From Aralia elata (taxonomy: Eukaryota; Streptophyta; Magnoliopsida; Apiales; Araliaceae), in NCBI GenBank assembly GCA_034770075.1, contig CM068386.1, forward strand, positions 42,135,990-42,199,989: a stretch of DNA of 64,000 nt, read 5' to 3'. Both the position numbers and the translations under genes were made by a program. Below the pieces are notes generated by a model. The model was not told where the DNA came from and searched no databases. It was given only the letters and a program-made list of their open reading frames with translations. Positions 37,625 to 49,732 of the stretch are shown piece by piece (position 1 is the stretch's first letter; every line of letters starts with the position of its first letter).

Positions 37625-38737
37625 TATAACAAATACGAGAATCGAGAAATAGAATGCCAGGAATCTCAAATTTTTGGTCTCAAATGACAAAACATTGAAC
37701 ATTTTAATGATAATTTATGACATTACAAATCACATGATATATACCCAACTAATGTTATGATGACACATTATTTAAAACACTTTTAAGACAAAAAAAATTA
37801 AGACCCCTAACATCGCTCTAAAAACATTTGCGGGTGGAGAGTAATTTATTCAACACAATTTTCTTATAGGGTACACGAAAGATACCCTTTGGGTTATCTA
37901 AGTTATCTATCTATCTATCTCTCTCTCTCTATATATATATATAAGTCTTATTCAAGATTTTTGAATTTGTTGTTTCTTAATAATTAATATTACTTTTGAT
38001 ATTATCCTATTTTTGCCACTATTATTATTTTGTTTTGAAAAAGTTTAATTTTAATATTTTTGTTTAGATTTTTTTAATTTAATAATTTTGATAAGTTTAT
38101 TGTATTATATATATATATATATTATTATTCTTTAAGTTAATTTTGTAGATATATTTTCTTATGATTTAGACTTTTTTAAAGTTTATTTGAGTTATCTATG
38201 TTACAGATTTCCTATATTTTTTTTGTGCTCTTAATAATCGAATTTTTCCTTTCCTTTTCGTTTGTTATTGTTTGGGCTTGTGTTAATTTTGCTGATTTTG
38301 ATTGGGCTTTCTCTTCCAATATTCTGGCTATTTGATGAAATTGGATTGCGACCAACGTGGAAGTGTGTGCGATAAGATAAAATAAATTAAAGTGGGACCC
38401 TTCTTAATTTCTACATATTCTATTTATACACATACGTTGCAATCATAATTTGGTTGAAAACTTTCACAATATATAGCAGATATCGGTTGAAATAGTATGT
38501 TGTTTGTTTTCTTTCCTTCCGTCTCCTTGTGATTCGTTTTCCATAGTTCGTCTTAGCTTATTATGGGTATGAAAGTTAACTGAAAATTTATCATTTTAAA
38601 GTTAAGTATTTCAATTTCATGTGTTCTCTTTTTTATGTTTTTTAGTTTTCTTGTTTTTCAACTTAGATTTATTCTTTTTTTTTAAAAGTAGATCTTATTG
38701 TTTTCTTTACTTGTTTTTGGTGAGGTTAGTTTTGAAT
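37625..38737. other. AT-rich spacer without recognised genes
   Basis: Contains (CTAT)n, (CT)n and (AT)n tracts at about 37905-37942 and 38106-38120. No supported frame. Confidence 0.5.
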
Positions 38738-38870
38738 GGGAAAAAAATCAACTTTTGGTGCTTGTACTGAGACCCGATTTACAAGTTGGTACCCAAACTA
38801 AAAAAAGTAACAAACTGGTGCTTGTACTAGAAAAAAATTACATCTGTTAATTATTAGGGTTCAATCCGAC
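38738..38870 (+). repeat. candidate MULE terminal inverted repeat
   Basis: GGGAAAAAAATCAACTTTTG followed by two diverged copies of GGTGCTTGTACT (38758 and 38819), the layout I know from plant MULE ends. It lies about 350 bp before the GRF gene and faces the transposase. The other end is not visible, so the repeat is not proven. Confidence 0.45.
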
Positions 38871-39097
38871 TTCTGTTTAAAATTTTAACACGTCAGAGGG
38901 AAAACGATGATATGGCGATGACTGGGCAAGTTAGTTGAATAATGGGGGCATAGCTAACATTGTTCTCCATCTATGTAAACGAATGTAAAGCCATTTTGGA
39001 GAAAAAGTTAGGTCTTCAAACCTTCTTCATCGTTCTCTCTCGATTCTTCAATGAAGAGTAAAATTATCTGCTTCATGTTCGATTACTGGTTTGCATA

Positions 39098-39185
39098 TAT
39101 ATATATATATACATATATGTATATATATATACATATATGTATATATATATATATACATATATGTATATATATATATATATATATA
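39098..39185. repeat. (TA)n with interspersed CATATATG, upstream of the GRF frame
   Basis: Long AT repeat with four CATA interruptions. It makes a Tyr/Ile-rich artificial N-terminus if translation is read from 39051. Confidence 0.85.
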
Positions 39186-39215
39186 TTAAAGGCTTATGAG
39201 TGCCAAATTGAAAGA

Positions 39216-39685
39216 ATGAGCTCGTCTTGGAGTGGAATCATGAATGAAATTGCGGAGGCAAATTGTAGTTCATGCAGCTTAAATCAATGGATTCAACCTG
39301 AGTTTCCAAGTCGCTGCTACTATGGAGTAATGGTGCGAATGTGAGAGGCAAGGAAAGATGGTACAAAACATTCAGGAAGGCGATTCCTTAGGTGTATTAA
39401 TTATCGGGTATGAATGTAATTTTTTTTTAATTTGTTTCCATATTATTGATTATGTTAATGGTTGGTGTGTAATAGGATAACAGAGCTTACTGCGGTTTCT
39501 TTAAATGGTATGATCCACCATTTCCTGACAAAGCTAGAGATGCTATCGAAGATTTAACATTAAAATTGAAGGTCAGCAAAGAGATTATAGATAAAATGAA
39601 GAAGGAAAAAAGTGAGAAGGCTAAAAATTGGTTAGTAACTGAGATGGCCGAAAGTTCAGTGAAGACCTTGGAAAAAGGAGGTTAA
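39216..39685 (+). pseudogene. GRF-type zinc-finger protein (At4g04775-like), two exons, one stop
   Basis: Exon 1 39216-39407, intron 39408-39475 (68 bp, GT-AG), exon 2 39476-39685 ending TAA: 133 codons. The start ATG 39216 gives M-S-S-S-W and avoids the TA repeat. Motifs: R-C-Y-Y-G early, H-S-G-R-R-F-L-R-C across the end of exon 1, then Y-C-G-F-F-K-W-Y-D-P-P in exon 2, the GRF zinc-finger pattern of short plant proteins. A basic helix-like tail follows. TGA at 39342-39344 lies inside the finger, so this copy is probably dead. It is convergent with the MULE transposase (ending at 40719). GRF fingers bind nucleic acid in other proteins; the role here is unknown. Confidence 0.75.
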
Positions 39686-40027
39686 AAAGTTAAAGAAGAT
39701 GAATGCTAAACTTGTAGGAAGAGAAAAAATGTACTGATTTCTTTTAATTTGCTCATGGATAAGTGTTTATTGTTTGTTGTTTTACAAATATAAATGTAAG
39801 TTTAGATGCAATTAAGATTCCAAGCTTGTATATAGTTGGGATTTTAAGCTTTTATTTTGGTCATGGATATAAATTGTAAGTTTAGATGTAGTTGGGATTT
39901 CAAGCTTGTATTTTGGTCATGGATATGAATGAATGAATGAAATGAGATTATTATGTTTGATTGTGTGATGTTCTGTTTGGGATTTCAAGCTTGCATTTTG
40001 CTATTTGATTGTGTAAGCTTGCATTTT
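39686..40027. other. MULE interior between the GRF frame and the tandem repeats, non-coding
   Basis: AT-rich, with diverged repeats of TTTCAAGCTTG(T/C)ATTTTG. No frame supported. Confidence 0.5.
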
Positions 40028-40305
40028 GCTATTTGATTGTATAATGTTCTGTTTGGTATTTGATTGTGTTTTGGCAATGACAATACATAGAAAAAAATGA
40101 CATGCCTGCATCAGCTAAAGGCTATTTGATTGTGTAATGTTCTATTCGGTATTTGATTATGTTTTGGCAATGATAATTTATGGAAAAAGATGACATGCCA
40201 GCTTCAACTAAAGGCTATTTGATTGTTTAATGTTTTGTTGGTATTTGATTGTGTTTTGGCAATGACAATACATGGGAAAAAATGGCATGCCTGCTTTAGT
40301 TAAAG
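40028..40305. repeat. three 93-bp tandem repeats
   Basis: Units 40028-40120, 40121-40213 and 40214-40305, each starting GCTATTTGATTGT and ending AAAG, with about 85-90% identity by eye. They lie between the two convergent MULE genes. Confidence 0.85.
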
Positions 40306-40718
40306 GCAATCCAACTATGCACTGCCATAACTCAATCCAACCATAACAATGAAAAAAAGACAATAACCATGCTTGCTTCAAGTAACCATATCAAGGCAAT
40401 TCAACTATGCCACTACCATTATTCAATCCAACCAAAACAATAAAAAAATGACAACTATTGTCAATATGTCAACCCAAAGTAGATGATAGCCCAGGACAAT
40501 CCATAACAAGGCAATAACATTTTATAAAAAGAAAATAACACACTGTCGATTACAACCATTAGGACTAAATAACACATTGTCCAACCATCTTGAACCAAGT
40601 GATAAACTACTACAAACATTAATCAAAATATGTATTAAATAAGTAATTATCAGTCACCACCAAATTACAACCATTACACAAAAGACATTAAACAAAAGTT
40701 ATAGACATGTCTAAATGG

Positions 40719-40827
40719 CTACTGGCTTCCAAGTTGGCCTCTCCTGTTCCCTAATCTAGTGTTTCTTGTTGCTGAAGTTGTTACTTGAGTTGTGCTTGAA
40801 GTTGGTTGAGTGGTGCTTGATGTTGAT
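40719..40827 (-). pseudogene. MULE transposase, 3' end of the last exon (left of the solo LTR)
   Basis: Joined across the solo LTR and its TTGAT duplication, this continues the exon at 44962-44875. It encodes a Ser/Thr/Gln-rich tail and ends in TAG (40719-40721). Confidence 0.6.
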
Positions 40828-43800
40828 TGTAACGCCCCCGAAACTCGAGTCTTACCTTGAACCCGGGTCCGGTGCGTCACGGTACAACCCTTGCAATATA
40901 GGCTTACTACAAATATGTAATTACAATAATATTACAACATATCCTCATCTAATCCCAGGCATGAAGACCTTAAATAATACACTTATGATTAAGGTTGAAT
41001 AAATACCATGATCCTTTATAATATCTCAGGTGTGAACGTAAGGTTCAGATTCTGACTTTATTCAATCCCTGAATATTCGCAAAGTTATTCAACAACTAAA
41101 CATTCGTTATAAAAACGTCATTTATACATCATCGGCATCCTTGTAGTTTACTAAAACAGGTATCTAACATAGTCACGTCTTAACTATTATAAAGGATAAC
41201 CTTCATTTTTAACTCAAGGTTTACATAGTCAAATTCACGTACATCATATACCGTCATCATAGCTAAATAATTACAATAAAAGAACATTTAGCAACCTTCC
41301 TGTTTCCATGCGCCTCTAATCCTTATCATTACGATATCAAGATAATTGCATTGCATCGTAAATCTGCAAAAGTTTTATTTTTGCAAGAATGAGCACGACG
41401 ACTCAACAAGAACTAACAGTTTTCACATTTCATGCTTCACGTAACACATAAGTTTGTATTTATCCATGAATCATGATTCTCATACTATGCATCTTACTCA
41501 TGCATTATAAATCTCATGCAAATCATCAATATATATGCATTATGTATCTCATAGCATACTTCATGCATCTCACATTGTATATTTACAATAATTCAAGTTC
41601 CACATAGAATGATATAGTCACATAATTTCACATTGTGCACACTTTAATCATGCTCGCATATAATCCACATAATAGTGAAAGATTTAGTAATCAAGTCATG
41701 CACATCAATACATTTAAACAAGTCAACAAGTTACTGAAAGAACTTGCCTTAAGCGCTCCTTGCAAAAATTATGATAACTTGTCCTTCACATATCCTACAC
41801 AATTTATTTAACAATAAAATATCAATTAGCCATTAAAAAAGGCTTCATATAATGGTTTACAATATAACAACTCTTATTTCATATTGTTCGCGCATTATAA
41901 ATAATAAACGCGATAAACACTAAAAACATCTCTCGATGTCGCGTCGTTTGAAAATGTTACGACCCTCATCGTCGTCCATTCTAATCGGTTTATAAAAACC
42001 CCACTCTATATCTTATAATGTTCCATTTGACTCAAAACACTATTTAAGTTCATTAACACTTTACACGACGTTTCGACGTTTATACGCCACACGCCCGATT
42101 TGCCTCATTTGAATATGCTTAGCATGCTCATACATTGGGTTATAACACTCTATCATGTTTCATTATTATTAGAAACAAAATATTAAACAAGGTTATACAC
42201 ACTTGTTACGGCGTTATGACGTTTGCACGTTCGTACGCCACACTTGCCTATTCGAACGCCCAAGTGACACGCGATTGCGTACGCTTAGCACGCCCATTCG
42301 AATTGTCTAATACCCAATGGTTAATGTTAAGTATTATTATAAATCATAATAATCATATTTTAGAACTTAGAACATCATTTAACATTGTCGGGAGCATTAT
42401 ACATTGCACACGCGCACGATCGACGCCTACTGTTTGCACAATAGCCCTAAAAACGGTCAATTTCAATATTACTCTAGGTGGTAAATTTCAATTCTAATTA
42501 ATGGAAGTTGTAGGTCTATCTCTAAGCTTTCCGGATCATCTTGAATCGCCCTAATCCGAGTCCGTATGAGAAAGTTATGGCCATTTTCGTAACGGACGTC
42601 GAAGCTGAGTCGGGCAGCGCACACGCGGGCAGGCAGCACCAGGCGCACGGGTGGCCTGATGGCCCTTGCCAGACATCGCGATTTTGACCCTCCTTCACTC
42701 CAATCCTCATAACTTCTTCTCTAGACCTTCAAATTGGTCCGTTCCGGACTCTATGGATTCCTAAGACATAGAGCTACAACATATCAAAAATTCAGAGCTA
42801 CCCATTAAGAGTAACATGGCCAAATCTTAGGCCAAAGTATCAACTCATGCTTTGTTTTTGCTGTTCTTGGTGTTCTTCACTAAAATCATCACCAAATCTT
42901 TATTTTTATACCTTTTTGCTCGATTCCAGTTAGGTTAACTTTATAACCCTTGGAACTACAACATCATAACAACAAAAAATTATACAAATACAAAATCATA
43001 GCTACAAAGTCCTCTAAATTCGTCCCAAGGTCCATGTTCTTGTTCAAAAGTTTATTGTTCTTGCTCCATTAAGCCAATGTAAGGATTTGTTCCATTTTTG
43101 TTCTACTTTGATGTTCTTAATGGTTTATATAGTCTCTTAACAACATTTACAAACCATCACAAGCAACAACAACAATAGAAAATCTCCAGAAAAATCATTC
43201 GCGAGCTTACAAGCTCTAAAAACACAAAACTTGGAAATCTAACCAAAATCAATGGAAAATGGTTTGAGATGAAGGTTTACCTCTATAAATCCTTCCTAGA
43301 TGATGAGGAGGCTAGCTAGGCTTGGTTTGCTTGAGTCCTTATTCTTGCTTCTTCCTCACCCGTGCTCCTTCTTCCTTCTCCTTCTCCTTCTTCCCGAACT
43401 CTCCTTTTCCTTTCTTCTTTAGAATGGTGAATGTTTGATGAAGAAGATGAAGATGGAGTTATGTAAGCTTAGGAGATGGTTACCTCTTTACTTCTCCTTC
43501 TTGTTGCTAAATAGCTCGGTTAGAGCTTGAAGATTTCCCTTCTTCTTCCTTAGCTCCCACCCGAACACTCTCTCTTCCTCTAGCTTGTTTCTTCCTCCCA
43601 AACTCTTTCTCTCTCTATTAGCTCTCTCCTTCTTAGAAATTCTGCAGAAATAGAAATGGAGAGTAGATGAATGAGTTGTTTGGGTCTTCTAGGTGCCTTG
43701 GAAGAGATGAGAGGAATATTGGGGAGCTCAAAACATTTGTCTAGGTGGGAAGAATAAATGTTTGGCATGTTTGTGCTTGGGAAATGAATATCCCAACCCT

Positions 43801-44756
43801 TGGTCACCTCTCTTCTTCTCAACCCTTGGTCTCCTCTCCTCTTCCCAACCGTACACCTCTCTCTTCTTTACACTAAATGCTGATTTTTTGTGCCCATATC
43901 CCACATGGGTCAAGTCTTGGGTCATGGGTTGGGTCATGGGTTTGGGTCACCCTTAAAATCACTTAGGCTTCTAATTAAATCCCCAATGACTCCAAATAAA
44001 ATTCTAACACTTGAAAAAATTATCTAATCGCATACTTGCCTTAACGAAGTACTACACATTGAAAGAAAAGACGTAACAATATCTGGCGTGAATAGTGTCG
44101 TGAATAGTCCTTGGTAAATGTGCCCCGTGAATAGTGATTTTACGATTCTTCGCGAAATCAATTATTCACTCCTATGGTTCAATAATGCATAAAACTTCAT
44201 ACGTTAACATCATCCAGGTTATAAAATAACCTTAAAACACGTCATATAAAAAAAATATTTAATCTATTTAATAATATTAATAAACTCAAATTACAAGGGT
44301 ATTCACGATTCGCGATCGCTACTCTTCACGATTAACTCCCCATAATCATATACATCATTGCACATATATCTCGCCCATATTTCGGGTTAACGTCTTTACA
44401 ACAAATAACTCGTTCAATAATATTATCCTTCAACTATTTATTTAATCTAATAAATAGTATTCCAGCGCTATTTCTCGAAACCACCAAATTAGCTTATACG
44501 AACATTTTCATACATACCAATCATCGCCTACGCATAATCTAGGTCATAATATAACCTTAAACGTTTAACACATAATATTGTTTATAAAAGTCTATTTTAT
44601 TCAATAATACCATAAGCTCAAATTACCAAGCTACCCACGGCTCGCGATTGTTATAATTATTAACTAGTAACTCATTCATTCTGAATCTATGTATATATTT
44701 CACATTTATATATATACATAATAAGCTCACCAAATAAATCACATAAATATATATAT

Positions 44757-44800
<44 letters not shown>

Positions 44801-44874
44801 AACTCGAATCATAATAAGAATTATTCTATATTAAATTCTTATTATAATTATTCTCGAAAATCCGGATTGTCACA
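40828..44874 (-). mobile_element. 4.0-kb solo LTR of a Tekay-like Ty3 element
   Basis: Flanked by perfect TTGAT duplications (40823-40827 and 44875-44879) and with no internal region. On the minus strand it starts TGTGACAATCCGGATTTTCG, like other Tekay LTRs here, and ends GGGGGCGTTACA. Frames inside it (42135-42497, 43580-43937) have no recognised motif. A GC-rich patch lies at 42590-42670 and a TA repeat at 44761-44798. Such a solo LTR is left by recombination between the two LTRs of a full element. Confidence 0.93.
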
Positions 44875-46027
44875 TTGATGGTTGTGGGGTGCTATAGATT
44901 TTTGTAGCAGGTGTGTTGTTAGTCAATCCATCTTGATTTCTAGACTCTCCTAGAGTAGGCATCTACATATGACAAGTACAAAGCTAGGGTTACATATGAC
45001 CATCCAAAATAAGTTAAATAATAAGTCATTAAAAAAAGGGTCAACTCACAAAAACCAAGCCAGAGTTATTTTCATTCATATTGTCTATTATTGCTCCTTC
45101 AGGACTCACATAAATACCAAATCCTTCTGGTACTTTATATGGATTTTTTTCTCCTCTTAATTGGTAGCTTTTGTCTATTATTTCTCCTTGGATGCTCCTG
45201 TACAATGTAAATCATTTATCATTTAGGTATCAACAATGTAAACTAGTTGTAAATCATTGATGCTATATACCTTATTTGAATTTGATCTTTCCCCCTCATT
45301 GGTTTGTTTCTTTTTTGGACCAGCTGATGTAGGCCCCTTCCTTTTCAATTGATTGCTTGGCTGAAATAAAGAAACACAAATTTTGTTAATCAAAATATAA
45401 ATATAAATATGAATAAAAAGTGTTAAATAAAAATATAAAAATTATCATACTTACATTGTTTGACCGAGGTTGCTCTGTTTGGACTTGACTTGATTATGTT
45501 TCTAGATTGTCATTTTTAGGAGAGTTACTCTTATTGTGCCCTGCTTGTATACATTTCGAACAATACATTTTTCCCTTGTAATCTTTGTAGGATTATTTGG
45601 ATTCTCCCATCCTTCTTTTATTCTCATTTTCTTAAGTCTTCTCTTAAATTTCTTACATATTGGTGGAGGCAACATCTTATCATAAGTTGTTTCATCCCAA
45701 AAACTGCTTATAACCTCTAATATTTGTGTGTATGCTTTTAAATATGTTTCCTTCTTATACCAATGAGCAAGGTAAGTTTCAGGTTCTTCCTCCCTGAAAT
45801 AGATAGCAGAAATGGCATGAGCACATGGAATACCTGTCAAATCCTACTTTTTGCATGTACATGTCTTCTTATCAATGTTAACAACATATGTGTCTCCTCT
45901 CATTTTAACTTGAAACTCATTCCCTCCACCCCACATTGGATCACAATAACCAAAATCTTCAATAGCTTGATCAAGTTTTTTTCTAATCCTAGGATATATT
46001 GTATCATCTGACTTCAACATTGCATCC
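44875..46027 (-). pseudogene. MULE (MuDR-type) transposase, C-terminal exons
   Basis: Minus strand. The exon 46027-45455 has the SWIM finger (C-T-C ... G-I-P-C-A-H), broken by TAG just before D-L-T-G, then Y-L-K-A-Y and P-P-P ... R-R-L-K-K-M-R typical of MULE transposases; a frameshift before a knuckle-like C-x2-C-x4-H follows near 45560. Intron 45454-45361; exon 45360-45271; intron; exon 45197-45050; intron; last exon from 44962, continued beyond the solo LTR. All junctions fit GT-AG. The protein would cut at the terminal repeats and move the element. It is interrupted by the Athila-type insertion directly upstream at 46028. Confidence 0.75.
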
Positions 46028-47431
46028 TGATGAGTGGATTTTATATCCATGAATTGTGTGCTTTTAACTTAATTATTTTGTTAGTTCTTAAGTATTTTTA
46101 GTTCAGTTTAATGCATTTTAATGTTTTATTGCAGGAATTGTAGACATGTTCGTGAATTAAGAAAGAACAATAAATGGTGAGTATTTAGCCTTATGTTGAA
46201 GTCAAGAACGTTAGCAAGGTTTTGGAGCAAAGAATAGTCTAAAGAAAAGGATTGAAAACTCATTTGGGCGAGCAAGACAAGAAAAACCAAGGGGAGTAAT
46301 AGAACTTATGGGCCGCGACGCTCGATTGTGCGAGCCGCGACATGGCATGTGGGCCGTGGCGCACGGTTAATTTTCCCAAGTGCGTGAAAGGCGCGTGGTG
46401 CGGCAGAATTGAGAGGGTTTGGTTAGCTAATTTCATTCCGTTCGTCAGATAATTATCAGAAGAGACGTAAGGAACGAGGGAGTATATATAGAAAGGCTGG
46501 AGATTAATAAGAGAAGACATCTAGGGTTAGGAAGAGAAAATAAGGCAGAGCGTTATATTCAGCATATCTTTCTAGAGAAGAGGAAGAAGACGGAAAATCA
46601 AGATCTGGAGTATTCAAGCAAAAGCCGTGCTACAGATTCTTTCTCTTACCCTTCTTTTAGACTCTTATACTTTAAAATGATGATGAATAATGTGATATTT
46701 TCCTTTTCCTTATTCATAAACTAAATTCTTATTTAAGGTTACAATGGAACCCGATGATTGGATTAATTAATTTATTCTCTATTTAATTATGATCAATTGT
46801 ATGCAAGATGGTTTATCGTATTTTGTATTTCATTCAATAATTGTGTGGCCAACAATTAATCTATCGATCTAGATGATATAGGAATATTGATTCTAGATTG
46901 GGTGTGGAATATGATACATGTGTTGGATTTATTCTTCTAAGGAGTGAATATCTAATTTGCAAGAGGGATAGGAATATACCTAATTGTCGCATGAACCTGT
47001 ATAAGAATTGATGCCATTTGCTTCATTGTTGATTATTCACATAGGAATATAGTGAATTAATGAGTAATGAGGACACTTATCTAATCTTGAAAAAGTTAGA
47101 TAAATATTTATGAATTCTTGGTTAGCAATTTGCAACAATTGACTAATTGAGTAGAGAGTGAATGAGTTGGGTACATCATTGGGGGAAATTATAATCTAAA
47201 TATTTTAATTTCATAGTTATATTCGTAGTTACTTCGTTAATTAATGTCTATAATCTTGGTGAATTCATTTGTTTAAATAGAATTAAATTAATCAATGGTT
47301 GGTAATTGGAATGATTAATTAATTAATTTATTAGATTATTCCTCGTGGGATCGACAACTCTACTTTCACTTTATTACTTGATTGACCGTGTATACTTGCA
47401 CGTAAATTACTAGTATAGATTTAGCTCAACA
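46028..47431 (+). repeat. 5' LTR of the Athila-type element
   Basis: 1404 bp, TGATGAGTGGATTTTATATCC to GCTCAACA. A GC-rich patch at about 46307-46405 contains GCCGCGAC twice around a GCTCG/CGAGC hairpin. No second copy in the window. Confidence 0.8.
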
Positions 47432-47437
47432 AGTTTT

Positions 47438-47455
47438 TGGCGTCGTTGCCGGGGA
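47438..47455 (+). other. primer binding site, tRNA-Asp type
   Basis: TGGCGTCGTTGCCGGGGA, one change from the complement of the 3' end of plant tRNA-Asp, as usual for Athila elements. Confidence 0.85.
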
Positions 47456-47572
47456 ATAATTCTAGTAATTAATTTTCTTTATTTCCAATATCAATTACAA
47501 TTAATCTGATTTTAGTTTAAACACAAATTTTTGTTTTGTTTCTTTTATAAGTACTCTTGATATTGTTTCATA

Positions 47573-49732
47573 ATGCCAGATTTAGAGAATATGATTGCAG
47601 AAGAACAAAAAGCATTACAAGATTATGTTATGCCTTTAGTGATGAATATTCAATCGAGCATTTGAAGACCTGCGATTCAAGCTAATAGTTTTGAGATACA
47701 GCCAGACATGATACGGATGATCTAAAGTTCAGTACAATTTGGGGGTTTACCTAGTGATGATCCGAACGAACATTTAATTAATTTTTTGGAAATCTGTGAT
47801 ACATGCAGGTATGAAGGAGTTACTGAGGATGCAATCAAACTGAGACTTTTCCCTTTCACACTTTGTGGTAAGGCGAAAAGTTGGTTACATTCGCTACCAG
47901 CAGGTTCAATCTCTACTTGGCTTGATCTTGCACAGAAATTTTTGGCTAAGTTCTTTCCACCAGCTAAAACTGTAAAGTTAAGGAAGGATATCACAATATT
48001 TGCCCAATTAGACTCTGAATCTTTATACAAAGCATGAGAAAGGTTTAAGGAACTACTTAGGAAATGTCCACACCATGGCATTCCAAAGTGGTTGCAAATT
48101 CAGACTTTTTACAATGGTTTGAAGGATACAATGTGAACCAACATCGATACAGCCGCATGTGGAGCTTTAATGGATAAGAATTGTGATGAAGCATATGAAT
48201 TATTGGAGATAATGGCAAACAATAATTACCAATGGCCCACATCAAGAAATACTCAAATAGGGACAGTGGGAGTGAATTAATGACGTAATTTCAGCATTGG
48301 TGGAGCAAGTAGCGACCTTAGCGAAGAAATTAGATTCTTTTGGATCTCAGTCTATGCAGAATGTATCGATGGTATGTGATATTTGTGCAGGAAATCATGT
48401 GAAGGAACAATGTGCCATTAAGGTTGAGTCAGTGCACTACATTGGAGAATTCAACATGCAAAACAATCATAATCGCAACAACAGTGATCAAGGATGGAAT
48501 AATAAACAATATTAAGGTCAACATGCTTCTCAACAAGATCAAAAGTCAATAATGGAGGAGATGTTATCGAAGTATCTAGCGCAAAATGAGGCGAGAATGT
48601 CTAAAGTGGAAAAGCAACTGGAACATATTGTGACCAACATGAATAACCGACCACCAAGTTCTTCAATTAACAATATGGTGACATATTACAAATTTGATGA
48701 GAAAGAGCAATGTCAAGCTGTTATGTTACGAAATGGCAAGGAATTACCTGAGGTAGATAATAGGAAGACAATTGATGATTTACACAGAGATGAAGATGTA
48801 GTTGTGGAAGAAGTAAGAAAATAAAAAAAGCAAGAACAGAAAGAAGAGAAACCACAAGTTGATGCAGATAAAGGTAAACCGGTGCAATTTGTACCTTTAG
48901 TTCCATTTCCACAGAGGTTGCAAAAACAAAAGGTGGATAAGCAGTTTTCAAAATTTTTGGAGGTATTCAAGAAGCTACACATCAACATCCCGTTCGCCGA
49001 AGCATTATAGCAAATGCCTAGCTACGTGAAGTTCATGAAGGATATTTTGTCCAAGAAGAGAAAACTAGGTGATTTTGAGACAGTGACGCTTACGGAAGAA
49101 TGCAGTGCCATACTCCAGAAAAACTACCACCAAAGCTGAAGGACCCAGACAATTTCACAATTCCATATACAATTGGTAACCAGTTTGTAGGGAGAGATCT
49201 ATGTGATTTGGGAGCAAGCATAAACTTAATGCCATCGTCAATTTATCGGAAACTTGGCTTAAAGGAGGCGAAGCCCACAAACATCACGTTGCAATTAGCA
49301 GATAGATCAGTAACTTATTTTAAGGGAATTGTTGAAGATGTTCTGATTAAGGTAGATAAGTTAATTTTCCCAGCGAATTTTGTGGTGCTTGACTTTGAAG
49401 AAGACCGGAAAATTCTAATCATTCTTGGGCGACCATTCTTAGCAACAGGGAGAACGCTCATTGATGTGTAAAAAGGTGAGCTGACCATGAGAGTCAACGA
49501 TCAAGAGGTCACATTTAATGTCTTCAAAATTATGAAGTTCCCAAATGATGCTGAGGAGTGCTTCCGGGTTGACGTGGTGGAAGGAGCAGTTAAAGAGGTA
49601 GCTCTGGAAAATCGTATTTCTAAACATCTTAGGGTCGCTGAGCTACATATTGAGAACGTTGAATTATGCATAGAGAAATTCAGGGGGATTTTGCATGGCG
49701 CAATCTCAATCCAAGAAGTTGATCCAGGATAA
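47573..49732 (+). pseudogene. Athila gag and protease, multiple breaks
   Basis: ATG 47573 opens a Gag with D-P-N-E-H-L-I-N-F and W-L-H-S-L-P-A-G, conserved in Athila capsid, broken by several stops including TGA 48035-48037. A frameshift near 48280 leads to a zinc-knuckle-like C-x2-C-x3-N-H (near 48375-48415) and a charged linker. A second shift near 49100 leads to the protease with C-D-L-G-A-S in place of D-(S/T)-G and I-I-L-G-R-P-F-L-A; TAA at 49469-49471 follows. The frame stops at 49730-49732 and no reverse transcriptase follows. Loss of pol makes this a gag-only derivative, now fully decayed. Confidence 0.88.

Noticed and set aside
37918..37950. Helitron 5' end starting TCTCTCTCTCTATATATA
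   Set aside because: Simple CT and AT repeats mimic the pattern; no matching 3' end to the right.
39051..39215. Longer N-terminus of the GRF frame, rich in Tyr and Ile
   Set aside because: It is translation of a TA microsatellite; the start at 39216 fits the protein family.
42135..43956. Several frames of 60-120 codons as possible host genes
   Set aside because: All lie inside the solo LTR defined by TTGAT duplications and show no domain.
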